NCBI RefSeq assembly: GCF_005116465.1
Contig: NZ_SWBM01000005.1
Coordinates: 62,001 to 126,000, forward strand
Origin: Robertmurraya kyonggiensis
GTDB taxonomy: Bacteria > Bacillota > Bacilli > Bacillales > Cytobacillaceae
Length of the DNA stretch: 64,000 nt
Direction of reading: 5' to 3'
The position numbers and the translations under genes are program-made. The notes under the pieces are model-generated. The model was given only the letters and a program-made list of their open reading frames with translations, was not told the origin of the DNA and did no database searches. Below, in pieces: positions 25,463 to 34,645 of the stretch (within the stretch, counting starts at the first letter, position 1; every line of letters starts with the position of its first letter).

Positions 25463-26650
25463 TCACAGTGCTTGAGAAAACTTTTGCAGATCACTATTGA
25501 AAAAATTCTCCACGACAAAGGCTGTAATTCCTAAAGCTGCAGAATGAGTGGATAGTTCGGAAAAATTAATTTCTAAATCTCTTTGCTGAAACCATAGTGT
25601 TCGTGCAAGCATTCTTTTTTCTAACGCATGCTTTAACCAGCCTTCAGCAGACGCCATGCGATTTCCAATAATGATTTGCTCAGGGTTAAAAATATTGATA
25701 ATATTATTAATCCCAACGGCAAGGTATTCCCCGATGTGTTCGAATTGTTGGATCGCTAGTTCATCACCCGACTCTGCAAGTTCCAATAAATTATCTAGTT
25801 CTGCTGAAGAGTCCAATAGGCCAGAGTGTTTGGCGTTTTTAACAAGTGCTTGTTCAGAAGCATAAAGTTCCCAACATCCCATATTTCCACAGCTGCATTT
25901 TGCTCCATTGATCTCAATTGTCATATGGCCGATCTCACCGGAAAAACCGTTATTCCCTCGATAAAGTTGATTGTTCAAAATAAGACCAGCACCAATTCCA
26001 ATTCCAACGCTTACATATACGATGTTTTTGGCTTCTTTTCCTGCTCCGAATAATTTTTCTCCATAGGCACCTGCATTGGCTTCGTTCTCAATGATAATTG
26101 GAACGTTATATTTTTCCTTAAGAATCGATTTGAGGTCAACATTTTGCCAGTTAAGATTAGGGGCTAATAAGATTTTTCCACTTTTGCTAACAGTACCTGG
26201 TACCCCAATTCCAATTCCAACAATTCCGTAAGGACTTTCTGGTGTTAGAGAAATAAGACTGTCAATCATGTCGAATAATTTCTTCTTAATGTCCTCATAG
26301 GACAAGTTATTAAATTTTATGATTTTCTCTTGGGTAATGTTTCCTTGAAGGTCAGTCACGATTCCAAGCAGATAGTTAACTCCTAAATCAAGCCCGATGG
26401 AGTATCCTGCTACTTGATTAAAGAGGAGCATAACGGGTCTTCTTCCACCGCTAGATTCACCTGGACCAGATTCGTAAATTAATTGTTCTTCTAATAGCTC
26501 ACTGACAAGAGAAGAGACGGTTCCCTTATTTAAGCCCGTTTTTTGTGCGATATCTGCTCTTGAAATAGGGGAGAGCTGGATAATCGTTTTTAGAACCAAT
26601 GCTTTGTTTTCCTGTTTAACAACATGCTGGTTCCATGTTTTGTGATTCAT
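25463..26650 (-). CDS. xylR: Xylose repressor XylR (ROK family)
   Basis: A 395-residue ROK regulator: N-terminal winged helix (SRADIAQKTGLNKGTVSSLV), then an ASKHA-type sugar-binding domain with LDLGVNYLLGIVTD and the ROK zinc site C-S-C-G-N-M-G-C-W with an upstream His in GHMTIE. XylR represses xyl genes until xylose binds. I chose the ATG at 26650 by similarity to the usual XylR N-terminus (NHKTWNQHVVKQEN); its ribosome binding site is weak, and the frame extends to 26713. Divergent from the ABC importer; a candidate operator lies between them. Confidence 0.92.
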   Translation of the reverse strand: MNHKTWNQHVVKQENKALVLKTIIQLSPISRADIAQKTGLNKGTVSSLVSELLEEQLIYESGPGESSGGRRPVMLLFNQVAGYSIGLDLGVNYLLGIVTDLQGNITQEKIIKFNNLSYEDIKKKLFDMIDSLISLTPESPYGIVGIGIGVPGTVSKSGKILLAPNLNWQNVDLKSILKEKYNVPIIIENEANAGAYGEKLFGAGKEAKNIVYVSVGIGIGAGLILNNQLYRGNNGFSGEIGHMTIEINGAKCSCGNMGCWELYASEQALVKNAKHSGLLDSSAELDNLLELAESGDELAIQQFEHIGEYLAVGINNIINIFNPEQIIIGNRMASAEGWLKHALEKRMLARTLWFQQRDLEINFSELSTHSAALGITAFVVENFFNSDLQKFSQAL

Positions 26651-26713
26651 AAGCCGTTCAACTCTTTCTATAAAATTTGTTCTATTATAACACTTAATAA
26701 TTTCATTATACAC

Positions 26714-26755
26714 TTAGTTTATCCACTAGACAAACGATCTTTTCTCTGATATTCT
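26714..26755 (+). promoter_or_regulatory. Promoter of the xylo-oligosaccharide importer with a candidate XylR operator
   Basis: TAGACA (26727-26732), 17 bases, TATTCT (26750-26755). The segment 26714-26737 contains AGTTTAT and, inverted, CGTTTGT, resembling the AGTTTGT half-sites of Bacillus xylO, and it overlaps the -35 element. Confidence 0.45.
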
Positions 26756-26805
26756 AATCTTGAGCTTAGAAAATAAGCATCATACACTTTTTAGGGGGTT
26801 AATGT

Positions 26806-28116
26806 ATGAAACAAAAGAAAGCGATTACATTACTATTTACTTTGTTTTTATCCATCCTTGTAATTGCTGGTTGCTCAAATTCAGACAAAGAGAAAGCTTC
26901 GAGCTCAGGTGAATCGGGTAACGAAAAAACGATTAAATTTATGCACCTTTGGCCAGAGGGCAGTTCAAAAACACACTACACAATCGTAGAAGAAATCATT
27001 AGCAATTTTGAAAATGATAATCCAGGTGTGAATGTGGAAGTAGAAGTTTTAAGTAATGAACAGTATAAAGATAAGATTAAAGTGTTATCCACCTCAAATG
27101 AACTTCCAGATGTAGGGATGACTTGGGCAGCAGGCTATTTGACACCCTATGTTGATGGCAAAAAATTTACTCCTCTAGATGATATCCTTCAAAGTGATTT
27201 AAAAGATAGTTTTGTACCTGGTACGGCAGAAGCGTACGCTATTGATGGAAAGACTTACGGACTTCCATTAGAGTTAAACATTGCTACTATCTTCTACAAT
27301 AAGGCAATTTTTGATGAATACGGCCTTGAAGCTCCTAAGACATATGACGAATTTAAAAACGTAATCAAAACACTTACAGATAATGGGGTTGCACCAATTG
27401 CGCTCGGTAATAAAGACCGTTGGACAGGTTCATTATGGTATATGTATCTAGCAGATCGAATTGGAGGAGCAGACGTTTTAACTAGTGCAATCAATCGTAC
27501 AGGTTCATTTGAAGACCTTGCACTCGTTTCTGCTGCAAAAGAAGTTCAGAATCTAGTTGACATGAACGCTTTTGTAAAGGGTTTCAATGGTTTGGCTGAT
27601 GAAGAAGCGAAAAGTATGTTTATGAATGGCCAGGCTGCCATGTACTTAATTGGTTCATGGGATTTGCCAAACTACACAACAAATGAAGATGTTCCAAAAG
27701 AATTTAGAGATTCAATTGGATTCTTCAATTTCCCAACTGTTGATGGCAAGGGTGAACTTACTAGCCATGTTGGTGGTCCTGGGGTAGGCTTATTTGTTTC
27801 TGAAGATTCAGATGTAAAGGAAGAGGCGAAGAAATTTGTTTCCTACTTTGTTAAAGCGTGGGGAGAAAAATCTGTTACACAAGCAGGGGTTATTCCTGCA
27901 ACAAAGCTTGAGGCAGATTCTTTAGAACTTCCTCAAATGTATATTGATGTATTAAATGAATTAAGTAATGCAACGAACATTACCTTATTTGCTGATGTAC
28001 AAATGAGTCCAGAAGTTGCAGAGGTTCATTTAACACAGATCCAAGCACTATTTGGGAAGGAAGCAACACCAGAAGATTTTGCCAAAAAACATGAGGAAGC
28101 ATTATCTGCACAATAA
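26806..28116 (+). CDS. Sugar ABC transporter substrate-binding lipoprotein
   Basis: A 436-residue family 1 solute-binding protein. The lipoprotein signal peptide ends in the lipobox VIAGC with Cys23; a Ser/Glu/Lys-rich linker follows, then the mature domain beginning KTIKFMHLWPEG. Position beside xylR, a xylosidase and xylAB points to xylo-oligosaccharides or a related pentose oligosaccharide. AGGGGG precedes the ATG. No ATPase gene is present in the cluster, so a shared MsmX-type ATPase is likely, as is common for this importer class in Bacillus. Confidence 0.92.
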   Translation: MKQKKAITLLFTLFLSILVIAGCSNSDKEKASSSGESGNEKTIKFMHLWPEGSSKTHYTIVEEIISNFENDNPGVNVEVEVLSNEQYKDKIKVLSTSNELPDVGMTWAAGYLTPYVDGKKFTPLDDILQSDLKDSFVPGTAEAYAIDGKTYGLPLELNIATIFYNKAIFDEYGLEAPKTYDEFKNVIKTLTDNGVAPIALGNKDRWTGSLWYMYLADRIGGADVLTSAINRTGSFEDLALVSAAKEVQNLVDMNAFVKGFNGLADEEAKSMFMNGQAAMYLIGSWDLPNYTTNEDVPKEFRDSIGFFNFPTVDGKGELTSHVGGPGVGLFVSEDSDVKEEAKKFVSYFVKAWGEKSVTQAGVIPATKLEADSLELPQMYIDVLNELSNATNITLFADVQMSPEVAEVHLTQIQALFGKEATPEDFAKKHEEALSAQ

Positions 28117-28149
28117 GAAAATATTAAACTTATAAATTACCAGAAAGAG

Positions 28150-28185
28150 AAAAGGACATTTTCTTGTTAAGTGTCCTTTTCTACT
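28150..28185 (+). terminator. Hairpin between binding protein and permease genes (partial terminator)
   Basis: AAAAGGACA (28150-28158) pairs with TGTCCTTTT (28172-28180), with a T-rich end. In ABC importer operons such stems often lower downstream expression so that binding protein exceeds permease. Confidence 0.65.
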
Positions 28186-28208
28186 TACCTGATATGGGGT
28201 TGAATGAT

Positions 28209-29087
28209 ATGGATAAGGTAATGTCCAATAAATGGATCATCGCATTGTACGTTCTTCCTGCCCTTCTTTTAATTGGAATATTTATTTTCATTCCATTAGT
28301 CTTGTCGGGCTATTACGGGTTTATGGATTGGGATGGAATTGGTGCAATGACGTTTATCGGATTGGAAAATTATACCGCAGCACTTCAGGACGCAAAATTT
28401 TGGGACAGTGCTTGGCATTCCTTTTTATTAGCAATTTTCTCTACTTTAAGCCTATTAATCTATTTGGCGATAGCGCTAATTTTGGCATCAAAAATAAAAG
28501 GTTCAGATCTATTGCGAAAAATTTATTTAATTCCTATGCTTTTGTCGTCTGTGGCGATTGCTCAGCTGTGGATTAAAATTTATAACCCTACAAGTGGTAT
28601 GTTAAATCAAATCCTTTTGAAAATTGGTGTTGAAAATCCTCCTGCTTGGTTGGCAGAAACATCGATTGTCTTGTACGCCATCTTTATACCCATTCTGTGG
28701 CAATATGCAGGTTTCTATATTTTGATTTACTATGCCGCACTTAAAAATATCCCTGATTCTATTATTGAAGCGGCGAGAATTGACGGAGCATCACCTGTTC
28801 AAATCGCATTTCGGATCAAATTGCCTTTAATTATGGGGATTGTGAAGGTGACGATTGTCTTAGCAGTGGTTGGTTCTTTAAAATACTTTGATCTAATCTA
28901 TGTCATGACGGGTGGGGGACCGAATGGTGCTAGTGAAGTAATGGCCTCATATATGTACAAATTAGCCTTTGATACCAATAATTTCGGATATGGAAGTGCG
29001 ATTGGATTCTTGTTGTTAATCATTACTCTTGTTGTAACCTACATTGTTCGTAAGCTGACAGCGACAAAAGAGGAAATTCAGTATTAG
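28209..29087 (+). CDS. Sugar ABC transporter permease (MalF-type)
   Basis: A 292-residue membrane protein with six predicted helices and the EAA loop EAARIDGASPVQIAFRIKLP that contacts the ATPase. The ATG at 28209 has GGGG upstream at workable spacing; the open frame back to 28164 would run through the hairpin. An ATG at 28221 is an alternative. It partners with the next permease and the upstream binding protein. Confidence 0.9.
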   Translation: MDKVMSNKWIIALYVLPALLLIGIFIFIPLVLSGYYGFMDWDGIGAMTFIGLENYTAALQDAKFWDSAWHSFLLAIFSTLSLLIYLAIALILASKIKGSDLLRKIYLIPMLLSSVAIAQLWIKIYNPTSGMLNQILLKIGVENPPAWLAETSIVLYAIFIPILWQYAGFYILIYYAALKNIPDSIIEAARIDGASPVQIAFRIKLPLIMGIVKVTIVLAVVGSLKYFDLIYVMTGGGPNGASEVMASYMYKLAFDTNNFGYGSAIGFLLLIITLVVTYIVRKLTATKEEIQY

Positions 29088-29105
29088 GAAGGAGGCTTTT
29101 TCCTT

Positions 29106-29927
29106 ATGAAGCGGTTAGGTTCCTTTTTACTCTATTTATCATTGACTATTGTTGCGATATTTCAAATTTTTCCTATCGTTTGGTTATTTCTGTTCTCATT
29201 AAAAGACAATCGGGAAATTTTCTCTGGGGACCCTTTTGCTTTGCCATCCGAATTTAGATGGGAAAATTATACGAAGGTATGGGAAGGCGGAATTGGGATT
29301 TATTTTTGGAACAGTGTTTGGATTACTGTACTAGCGATTCTTTTCACTGTTTTATTTGCAAGTATGGCTACTTTTGCTATCACGAGGATGAAGTGGAAGC
29401 TTAGTAAGCTGGTGCTTGGATTATGTATGGTTGGGATGATGATTCCGATTCATTCTTCGATCATACCTCTATTTAAAATGTTTTTAAGTGTGAATTTAAT
29501 CGATAGTCCTTGGTCAATTGTGATCACGTATACAGCCTATAACTTGCCGATTACGATTATGATTCTACTTGGTTTCTATTATACTTTGCCTCGTGAGATT
29601 GAAGAGGCAGCAATTATTGACGGATGTTCTGTTCCACAGATGTTTTTTCGAATCATCCTTCCCATGACGATTCCAGTTATGTCAACGACCGTTATTATTA
29701 ACATGATCTATAACTGGAATGAATTTGTCTTTGTTAATACATTTATTAGCTCGGATCACTTTAAGACGTTAACAGTTGGAATCCAGAATTTTATCGGTCA
29801 ATATATGACGGATTGGGGAGCGATTGGTGCTACTTTGGTCATTAGCGTGTTGCCTATCTTACTTGCCTTTATTTTCTTTAGCAACAAAGTTGTTGAAGGT
29901 CTGTCATCTAGTGCTGTAAAAGGATAA
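29106..29927 (+). CDS. Sugar ABC transporter permease (MalG-type)
   Basis: A 273-residue permease with six helices and the EAA loop EEAAIIDGCSVPQMFFRIILP. It begins 18 bp after the MalF-type partner with GGAAGGAGG upstream. The pair forms the membrane channel of the importer. Its stop codon abuts the last base of the convergent yesL-like gene, leaving no intergenic space. Confidence 0.9.
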   Translation: MKRLGSFLLYLSLTIVAIFQIFPIVWLFLFSLKDNREIFSGDPFALPSEFRWENYTKVWEGGIGIYFWNSVWITVLAILFTVLFASMATFAITRMKWKLSKLVLGLCMVGMMIPIHSSIIPLFKMFLSVNLIDSPWSIVITYTAYNLPITIMILLGFYYTLPREIEEAAIIDGCSVPQMFFRIILPMTIPVMSTTVIINMIYNWNEFVFVNTFISSDHFKTLTVGIQNFIGQYMTDWGAIGATLVISVLPILLAFIFFSNKVVEGLSSSAVKG

Positions 29928-30539
29928 TTAGCCTTTTTTTGATATTTGATTAAATACATGGAGAGAAAGCCACATCGTGATAAAAGAAACTGTGCTAGCG
30001 CCGAAAATAAATGCTAACGCAGGTATTATGTACATGATGACTGCGAGTGAGCCCAGACAAAGAAGCATAAGTAAGCTATGAAGTGGATGAATAAGCATGA
30101 TGAAAAACGCATTTTTCATTATTGAAAAATTACTTAGATCATAATGAACAAAAGCTGGAAAAAGGTAGAAAACAAACAATAGAAATAAGATCATAAAAGC
30201 AAACAACGGTGCAGATGTCCAAGATAATAATGTATCACCTGTTTGCTGAATATAGTATAGATCAAGTCCGATGATGGCGCCGATAACCAGAAGAATTGCA
30301 CCTAGTAGATTGCTTTTTAGGAAATCATTTTTATAGAATTTCCAAAAGCTTTGAAGTATAGCAATCTCTGTATCTCCTCTTAACCAAGTACGAATAATAG
30401 CGTACATGGCCATGGTGGCTGGGAAGATTCCGAAGAGGAAGCCTCCTACTAATGTAAAAAGTACCCATATGAGCTGAAGGTAAGCAAATCGGGTAATCCA
30501 CTCAAGGATATTGTAGAGGACACTGCTCATCTTGTTCAT
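29928..30539 (-). CDS. YesL family membrane protein (DUF624)
   Basis: A 203-residue protein with about five transmembrane helices and the family start LYNILEWITRFAYLQLIWVLFTLVGG, with the GIFPATMAMYAIIRTWLRG segment. YesL proteins accompany oligosaccharide ABC importers in Bacillus, but their function is unknown. AGGAGCG precedes the ATG. It is convergent with the importer, so it must be expressed from its own promoter in the gap before xylA. Confidence 0.88.
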   Translation of the reverse strand: MNKMSSVLYNILEWITRFAYLQLIWVLFTLVGGFLFGIFPATMAMYAIIRTWLRGDTEIAILQSFWKFYKNDFLKSNLLGAILLVIGAIIGLDLYYIQQTGDTLLSWTSAPLFAFMILFLLFVFYLFPAFVHYDLSNFSIMKNAFFIMLIHPLHSLLMLLCLGSLAVIMYIIPALAFIFGASTVSFITMWLSLHVFNQISKKG

Positions 30540-30620
30540 AAATTGATCGCTCCTGAAGCTTTAGTTAATCGCGGTTTTTCTCGATTCATTTTAAAAATAA
30601 ATCGGCTACTAATATCATAA

Positions 30621-30634
30621 TGTAAACCATTTCA
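30621..30634. promoter_or_regulatory. Putative cre site (CcpA) before xylA
   Basis: TGTAAACCATTTCA matches the cre consensus TGWAANCGNTNWCA at 13 of 14 positions. It lies 31 bp upstream of xylA and 82 bp before the yesL-like start, so it could give carbon catabolite repression of either. Confidence 0.5.
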
Positions 30635-30664
30635 TTAATCTATCATTTTTAGGAGGTATGTATC

Positions 30665-31996
30665 ATGTCTTATTTTAAAAATGTCGGTAACATCCAATAT
30701 GAGGGTCCATCTTCATCGAATCCTTTATCATTTAAGCACTATAATCCAGACGAAGTTATAGGCGGAAAAACAATGGAAGAAACCCTGCGTTTTGCTGTTG
30801 CTTACTGGCATACTTTCACAGCGGACGGCTCCGATCCATTTGGAGTAGGAACGATGCAGCGCCCTTGGGATCATTTATCAGGAATGTATCAAGCAAATGC
30901 TCGTGTAGAAGCTGCTTTTGAATTTTTTGAAAAGCTGAATGTTCCATATTTCTGTTTCCATGATGTTGACATTGCTCCTGAAGGTAGGACTCTCGCAGAA
31001 ACCTATAAGAATTTAGATGAAATTGTCGCAAGAATAAAAGAATATATGAAAACAAGCAAAACAAAATTGCTATGGAATACTGCCAATAATTTCACCAATC
31101 CTCGCTGGTTACACGGCGCTGCAACTGCGCCAAACGCTGATGTCTTTGCCTATGCCGCAGCTAAAGTCAAAAAGGGATTGGAGATTGGAAAAGAATTAGG
31201 CGCTGAAAACTATGTATTCTGGGGTGGACGCGAAGGATACGAAACGCTCCTCAATACAGACATGAAACTAGAACTTGATAACTTGGGACGTTTTTTCCAT
31301 ATGGCTGTCGATTACGCAAAAGAAATTGGTTTTACAGGACAATTTCTCATTGAACCGAAGCCGAAGGAGCCAACAAAACACCAATATGATTTTGATGTGG
31401 CAACAGGGTTAGCTTTCTTGCAAAAATATGACCTTGCTGATCATTTCAAATTCAATATTGAAGCAAACCATGCTACACTTGCTGGTCATACGTTTGAGCA
31501 CGAGTTAAGAACGGCAAGAATTAATGGTATGTTAGGTTCAGTCGATGCCAATCAAGGCGACATGTTACTTGGTTGGGATACCGATGAATTTCCAACCGAC
31601 CTATATTCTACAACTCTTGCTATGTATGAAATTCTATTAAATGACGGGCTGGCTTCTGGTGGATTGAATTTTGATGCGAAGGTTCGTAGAGGCTCATTTG
31701 AACCAGAAGACTTATTCCATGCACATATTGCAGGTATGGATGCCTTCGCGGTTGGTTTGAAAGTGGCCAACAGACTACTGGAGGACCACGTTTTAGAGGA
31801 CTTTATCGCCGATCGCTATGAAAGCTATACATCAGGAATTGGTCTAGATATTGTGCAAGGTAAGACAGATTTCCATAAACTCGAGCAGCATGCTCTTTCT
31901 TTAGGGGACATCAAGAATAAGTCTGGACGTCAAGAGCGCTTAAAAGCGATTGTCAATCAATATTTATTAGAAGCTCAGGTGGCTTCGGTAAGATAA
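30665..31996 (+). CDS. xylA: Xylose isomerase
   Basis: A 443-residue class II xylose isomerase, the usual length. The active-site pair is in [10 protein letters not shown] (His99, Asp102); metal ligands are in [27 protein letters not shown] and [16 protein letters not shown]. It converts D-xylose to D-xylulose. AGGAGG precedes the ATG. It is followed by a terminator and then xylB, so the two genes may be partly uncoupled. Confidence 0.97.
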   Translation: MSYFKNVGNIQYEGPSSSNPLSFKHYNPDEVIGGKTMEETLRFAVAYWHTFTADGSDPFGVGTMQRPWDHLSGMYQANARVEAAFEFFEKLNVPYFCFHDVDIAPEGRTLAETYKNLDEIVARIKEYMKTSKTKLLWNTANNFTNPRWLHGAATAPNADVFAYAAAKVKKGLEIGKELGAENYVFWGGREGYETLLNTDMKLELDNLGRFFHMAVDYAKEIGFTGQFLIEPKPKEPTKHQYDFDVATGLAFLQKYDLADHFKFNIEANHATLAGHTFEHELRTARINGMLGSVDANQGDMLLGWDTDEFPTDLYSTTLAMYEILLNDGLASGGLNFDAKVRRGSFEPEDLFHAHIAGMDAFAVGLKVANRLLEDHVLEDFIADRYESYTSGIGLDIVQGKTDFHKLEQHALSLGDIKNKSGRQERLKAIVNQYLLEAQVASVR

Positions 31997-32009
31997 ATCT
32001 TTGCAAAAG

Positions 32010-32045
32010 TGTGCTGGGGTTCCGTTTTCCAGCACATTTTTCATC
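32010..32045 (+). terminator. Hairpin between xylA and xylB
   Basis: TGTGCTGG (32010-32017) pairs with CCAGCACA (32029-32036), followed by TTTTTC. It may reduce rather than abolish xylB readthrough. Confidence 0.75.
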
Positions 32046-32074
32046 ATCTAAAATAACGGTGGTAGGTGGGAACG

Positions 32075-33574
32075 ATGAAATATGTAATCGGAATAGATCT
32101 TGGAACAAGTGCTGTGAAGGTTTTATTACTCAATCAATTAGGGGAAGTGTGTGGAGAAGTTTCGCAGGTCTATCCTCTTATACAAGAAAAATCAGGGCAC
32201 AGTGAGCAGGATCCTGAGGAATGGGTTCATAAAACGATTAGGGCATTATCAGTGTTGGTGAAGGAATTTGAGGGTGAAATTGAAGCGATAGAAGGAATCA
32301 GCTTTTCAGGACAAATGCACGGACTAGTGCTCTTAGATCAGAATAATGAAGTTCTTCGAAATGCCATTCTTTGGAATGATGTTCGGACAACGAAGCAGTG
32401 TGAAATGATCTATGAGCTAGTTGGTAAGGACACATTATTAAATGTTGCTAGAAACCCGGCCTTAGAGGGATTTACATTACCTAAGCTATTATGGGTTAAA
32501 GAATATGAGCCAGATATCTATAAAAAAGCAAAAACTTTTTTATTGCCGAAGGATTATTTACGATTCCGTTTAACAGGGGAGCTAAATAGTGAATACTCTG
32601 ATGCAGCTGGCACATTATTGCTGAATGTGGTCAAGAAGGAATGGAGTTCTGAAATATGTAATGCGGTTGGGGTGGATATATCACTTTGTCCACCATTGGT
32701 TGAATCGCATGCTTTTGTCGGGACGATCACAAATGAAATTGCTCAACAAACAGGACTCTCTATAGGTACGAAGGTATTTACTGGCGGTGCGGATAATGCT
32801 TGTGGAGCAATTGGCTCTGGGATTTTATCAGATGGGAAATCATTATGCAGCATTGGAACCTCGGGTGTTGTCTTATCATATGAAGAAGATAAAGGACGTG
32901 ATTTCGGTGGGAAGGTCCACTATTTTAATCACGGGAAAGAAAATGCGTTTTACACAATGGGAGTAACGCTAGCAGCAGGCTATAGTTTAAGTTGGTTTAA
33001 GGATACTTTTGCTGAGCAGGAAGATTTTTCTGCGGTGTTAAAGGGAATTGAAGATGTTCCTATTGGCGCGAATGGACTCTTGTTTACGCCTTATCTCGTA
33101 GGAGAAAGAACCCCACATGCGGATGCACTGATCAGAGGAAGCTTTATCGGAGTCGATGGATCTCATAAACGAATTGACTTCGTAAGAGCTGTCATTGAAG
33201 GAATCACATTTTCTTTAAATGAATCGATAGAAATTTTCAGAGAAAGCGGCAAGAATATCGAAACGATCGTCTCCATTGGTGGTGGGGCAAAGAATGATAT
33301 GTGGCTACAAATTCAAGCTGATATTTTTAATGCGAAGATTCAAAAGCTTTCGAGTGAACAAGGACCGGGGATCGGAGCCGGGATGCTGGCGGCATATGGA
33401 TGCGGTTGGTATGCATCCATAAATGATTGTGCTGATTTGTTCTCGAGAGTTGTGAAAACGTATGAACCGATTGAGGAAAATGTGGTGAAGTATCGGGAGC
33501 TTTTTGCCCTTTATAAAAAGGTCTATCAACAAACGGAGGAAATAAGCAGAGGATTAGGTGCTTTTCGTAAATAA
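32075..33574 (+). CDS. xylB: Xylulokinase
   Basis: A 499-residue FGGY-family kinase that phosphorylates D-xylulose to xylulose 5-phosphate. Visible motifs are the phosphate loop IGIDLGTSAVKVLL, the catalytic region FSGQMHGLVLLD, the second phosphate loop CSIGTSGVV and the adenosine motif SIGGGAKNDMW. I chose ATG 32075, nine bases after the in-frame GTG at 32066, because GTAGGTGGG spans the GTG and fits ATG 32075. Confidence 0.95.
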   Translation: MKYVIGIDLGTSAVKVLLLNQLGEVCGEVSQVYPLIQEKSGHSEQDPEEWVHKTIRALSVLVKEFEGEIEAIEGISFSGQMHGLVLLDQNNEVLRNAILWNDVRTTKQCEMIYELVGKDTLLNVARNPALEGFTLPKLLWVKEYEPDIYKKAKTFLLPKDYLRFRLTGELNSEYSDAAGTLLLNVVKKEWSSEICNAVGVDISLCPPLVESHAFVGTITNEIAQQTGLSIGTKVFTGGADNACGAIGSGILSDGKSLCSIGTSGVVLSYEEDKGRDFGGKVHYFNHGKENAFYTMGVTLAAGYSLSWFKDTFAEQEDFSAVLKGIEDVPIGANGLLFTPYLVGERTPHADALIRGSFIGVDGSHKRIDFVRAVIEGITFSLNESIEIFRESGKNIETIVSIGGGAKNDMWLQIQADIFNAKIQKLSSEQGPGIGAGMLAAYGCGWYASINDCADLFSRVVKTYEPIEENVVKYRELFALYKKVYQQTEEISRGLGAFRK

Positions 33575-33678
33575 GGTGGGCAGTAAAGACAGATTTAGTT
33601 TGTTCAAAGGACCATTCCCCAAACTATTCCTAATTCAGTATAACTTCTTTTTCGGTGGATATATTTACTAGAAAAATG

Positions 33679-33707
33679 TTGACATTAATTCCCGAGAGGA
33701 GTATCTT
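33679..33707 (+). promoter_or_regulatory. SigA promoter of the ktrAB operon
   Basis: TTGACA (33679-33684), 17-base spacer, TATCTT (33702-33707), about 35 bp before the riboswitch. Confidence 0.65.
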
Positions 33708-33739
33708 ATTTTTGTTATTTACCATTTTAATAATCAAAC

Positions 33740-33903
33740 CTTTTTGCTGAATCTTATGAGCGGGGGAACCATTTTTGATGAACATGCGTTTATCTTGGGG
33801 TGAATCTTAACAAACTAAGTTTGTTAGGAAGGGGTGCTCTCAATCCCTAATCCGACAGCTAACCTCGTAAGCACTGTGTGAGAGAAGGGTTAATGATCAC
33901 ATT
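33740..33903 (+). promoter_or_regulatory. c-di-AMP riboswitch (ydaO/yuaA type)
   Basis: Conserved ydaO blocks appear in order: GAGCGGGGGAACC (from 33759), TTGGGGTGAATC, a variable stem AACAAACTAAGTTTGTT, AGGGGTGCTCTCAATCCC, CCGACAGCTAACCTCGTAAGC (ending near 33872), and a closing AGAGAAGGGTTAA. A terminator follows. In Bacillus this class shuts off potassium uptake genes when c-di-AMP is high, and ktrAB lies directly downstream. Confidence 0.9.
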
Positions 33904-33904
33904 G

Positions 33905-33933
33905 ACCATTCTTTAATTAGGAATGGTTTTTTT
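33905..33933 (+). terminator. Riboswitch-controlled terminator before ktrA
   Basis: ACCATTC (33905-33911) pairs with GAATGGT (33921-33927), followed by TTTTTT. Confidence 0.85.
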
Positions 33934-33988
33934 GTGTCTATTTTTTTGACAAAGATTACTGTGTTGAATTTGGAAAGGAAGTCATTTG

Positions 33989-34645
33989 ATGAAGAAGTCG
34001 TTTGCTGTTTTTGGTTTGGGAAGGTTTGGCGGCACGTTAGTCAAAGCATTATCAGAAGCGGATATTGAAGTGCTAGCAGTAGATATTGATGAAGCGAAGG
34101 TCAACGCCTACTCTGAATTTGCCACCCATTCCGTCGTGGCAGCTGAAATCGATGAAAACATTTTAAAAAAATTGGGAGTACGTAATTTTGACTGTGCAAT
34201 TGTTTCCTTCGGAGACAATGTTAAATCAAGTATCCTTACATCTTTGCTATTAAAAGAAATTGGTGTCCCGCAAGTGTGGGCAAAAGCGCATGATGATTAT
34301 CACGCCAAAGTTCTTGAAAAAATTGGTGTAGACCGCGTGATTCATCCTGAACGTGACATGGCGTTGCGGATTGCTCATCATATCGCTTCGAAAAAAATCA
34401 TTGATCATATCGAATTATCAAAGGAATTTGGAATAGCTGAGGTTGTTGCATCAGATTTGATCAACCATAAAACGTTATCTGAATTAGATATTCGCGCAAG
34501 ATTTGGTTGTAATATTGTCGCGATCCAAAGAGGAAAAGAAATCTTTGTTTCACCGCCGCCAGATATGGAAATTTTGAGAGGGGATGTCCTGGTGGTAATT
34601 GGTCGAAACGAAGATATCAATCGCTTTGACAAGAAAGGGGTTTAA
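33989..34645 (+). CDS. ktrA: Potassium channel gating subunit KtrA (RCK)
   Basis: A 218-residue cytosolic protein: an RCK_N Rossmann domain with AVFGLGRFGGTL at residues 5-16 and nucleotide-binding AVDIDEAKV, then an RCK_C domain (about 140-215, HKTLSELDIRARFG...VVIGRNEDINRF) that binds c-di-AMP in relatives. It gates KtrB in response to ATP/ADP. KtrC is a close paralogue, but the riboswitch and adjacent ktrB favour KtrA. The ATG at 33989 follows GGAAAGGAAG. Confidence 0.92.
   Translation: MKKSFAVFGLGRFGGTLVKALSEADIEVLAVDIDEAKVNAYSEFATHSVVAAEIDENILKKLGVRNFDCAIVSFGDNVKSSILTSLLLKEIGVPQVWAKAHDDYHAKVLEKIGVDRVIHPERDMALRIAHHIASKKIIDHIELSKEFGIAEVVASDLINHKTLSELDIRARFGCNIVAIQRGKEIFVSPPPDMEILRGDVLVVIGRNEDINRFDKKGV

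Noticed and set aside
28164-28208. Longer start for the first sugar permease
   Set aside because: The extension runs through the hairpin at 28150-28180 and lacks a ribosome binding site; ATG 28209 is better.
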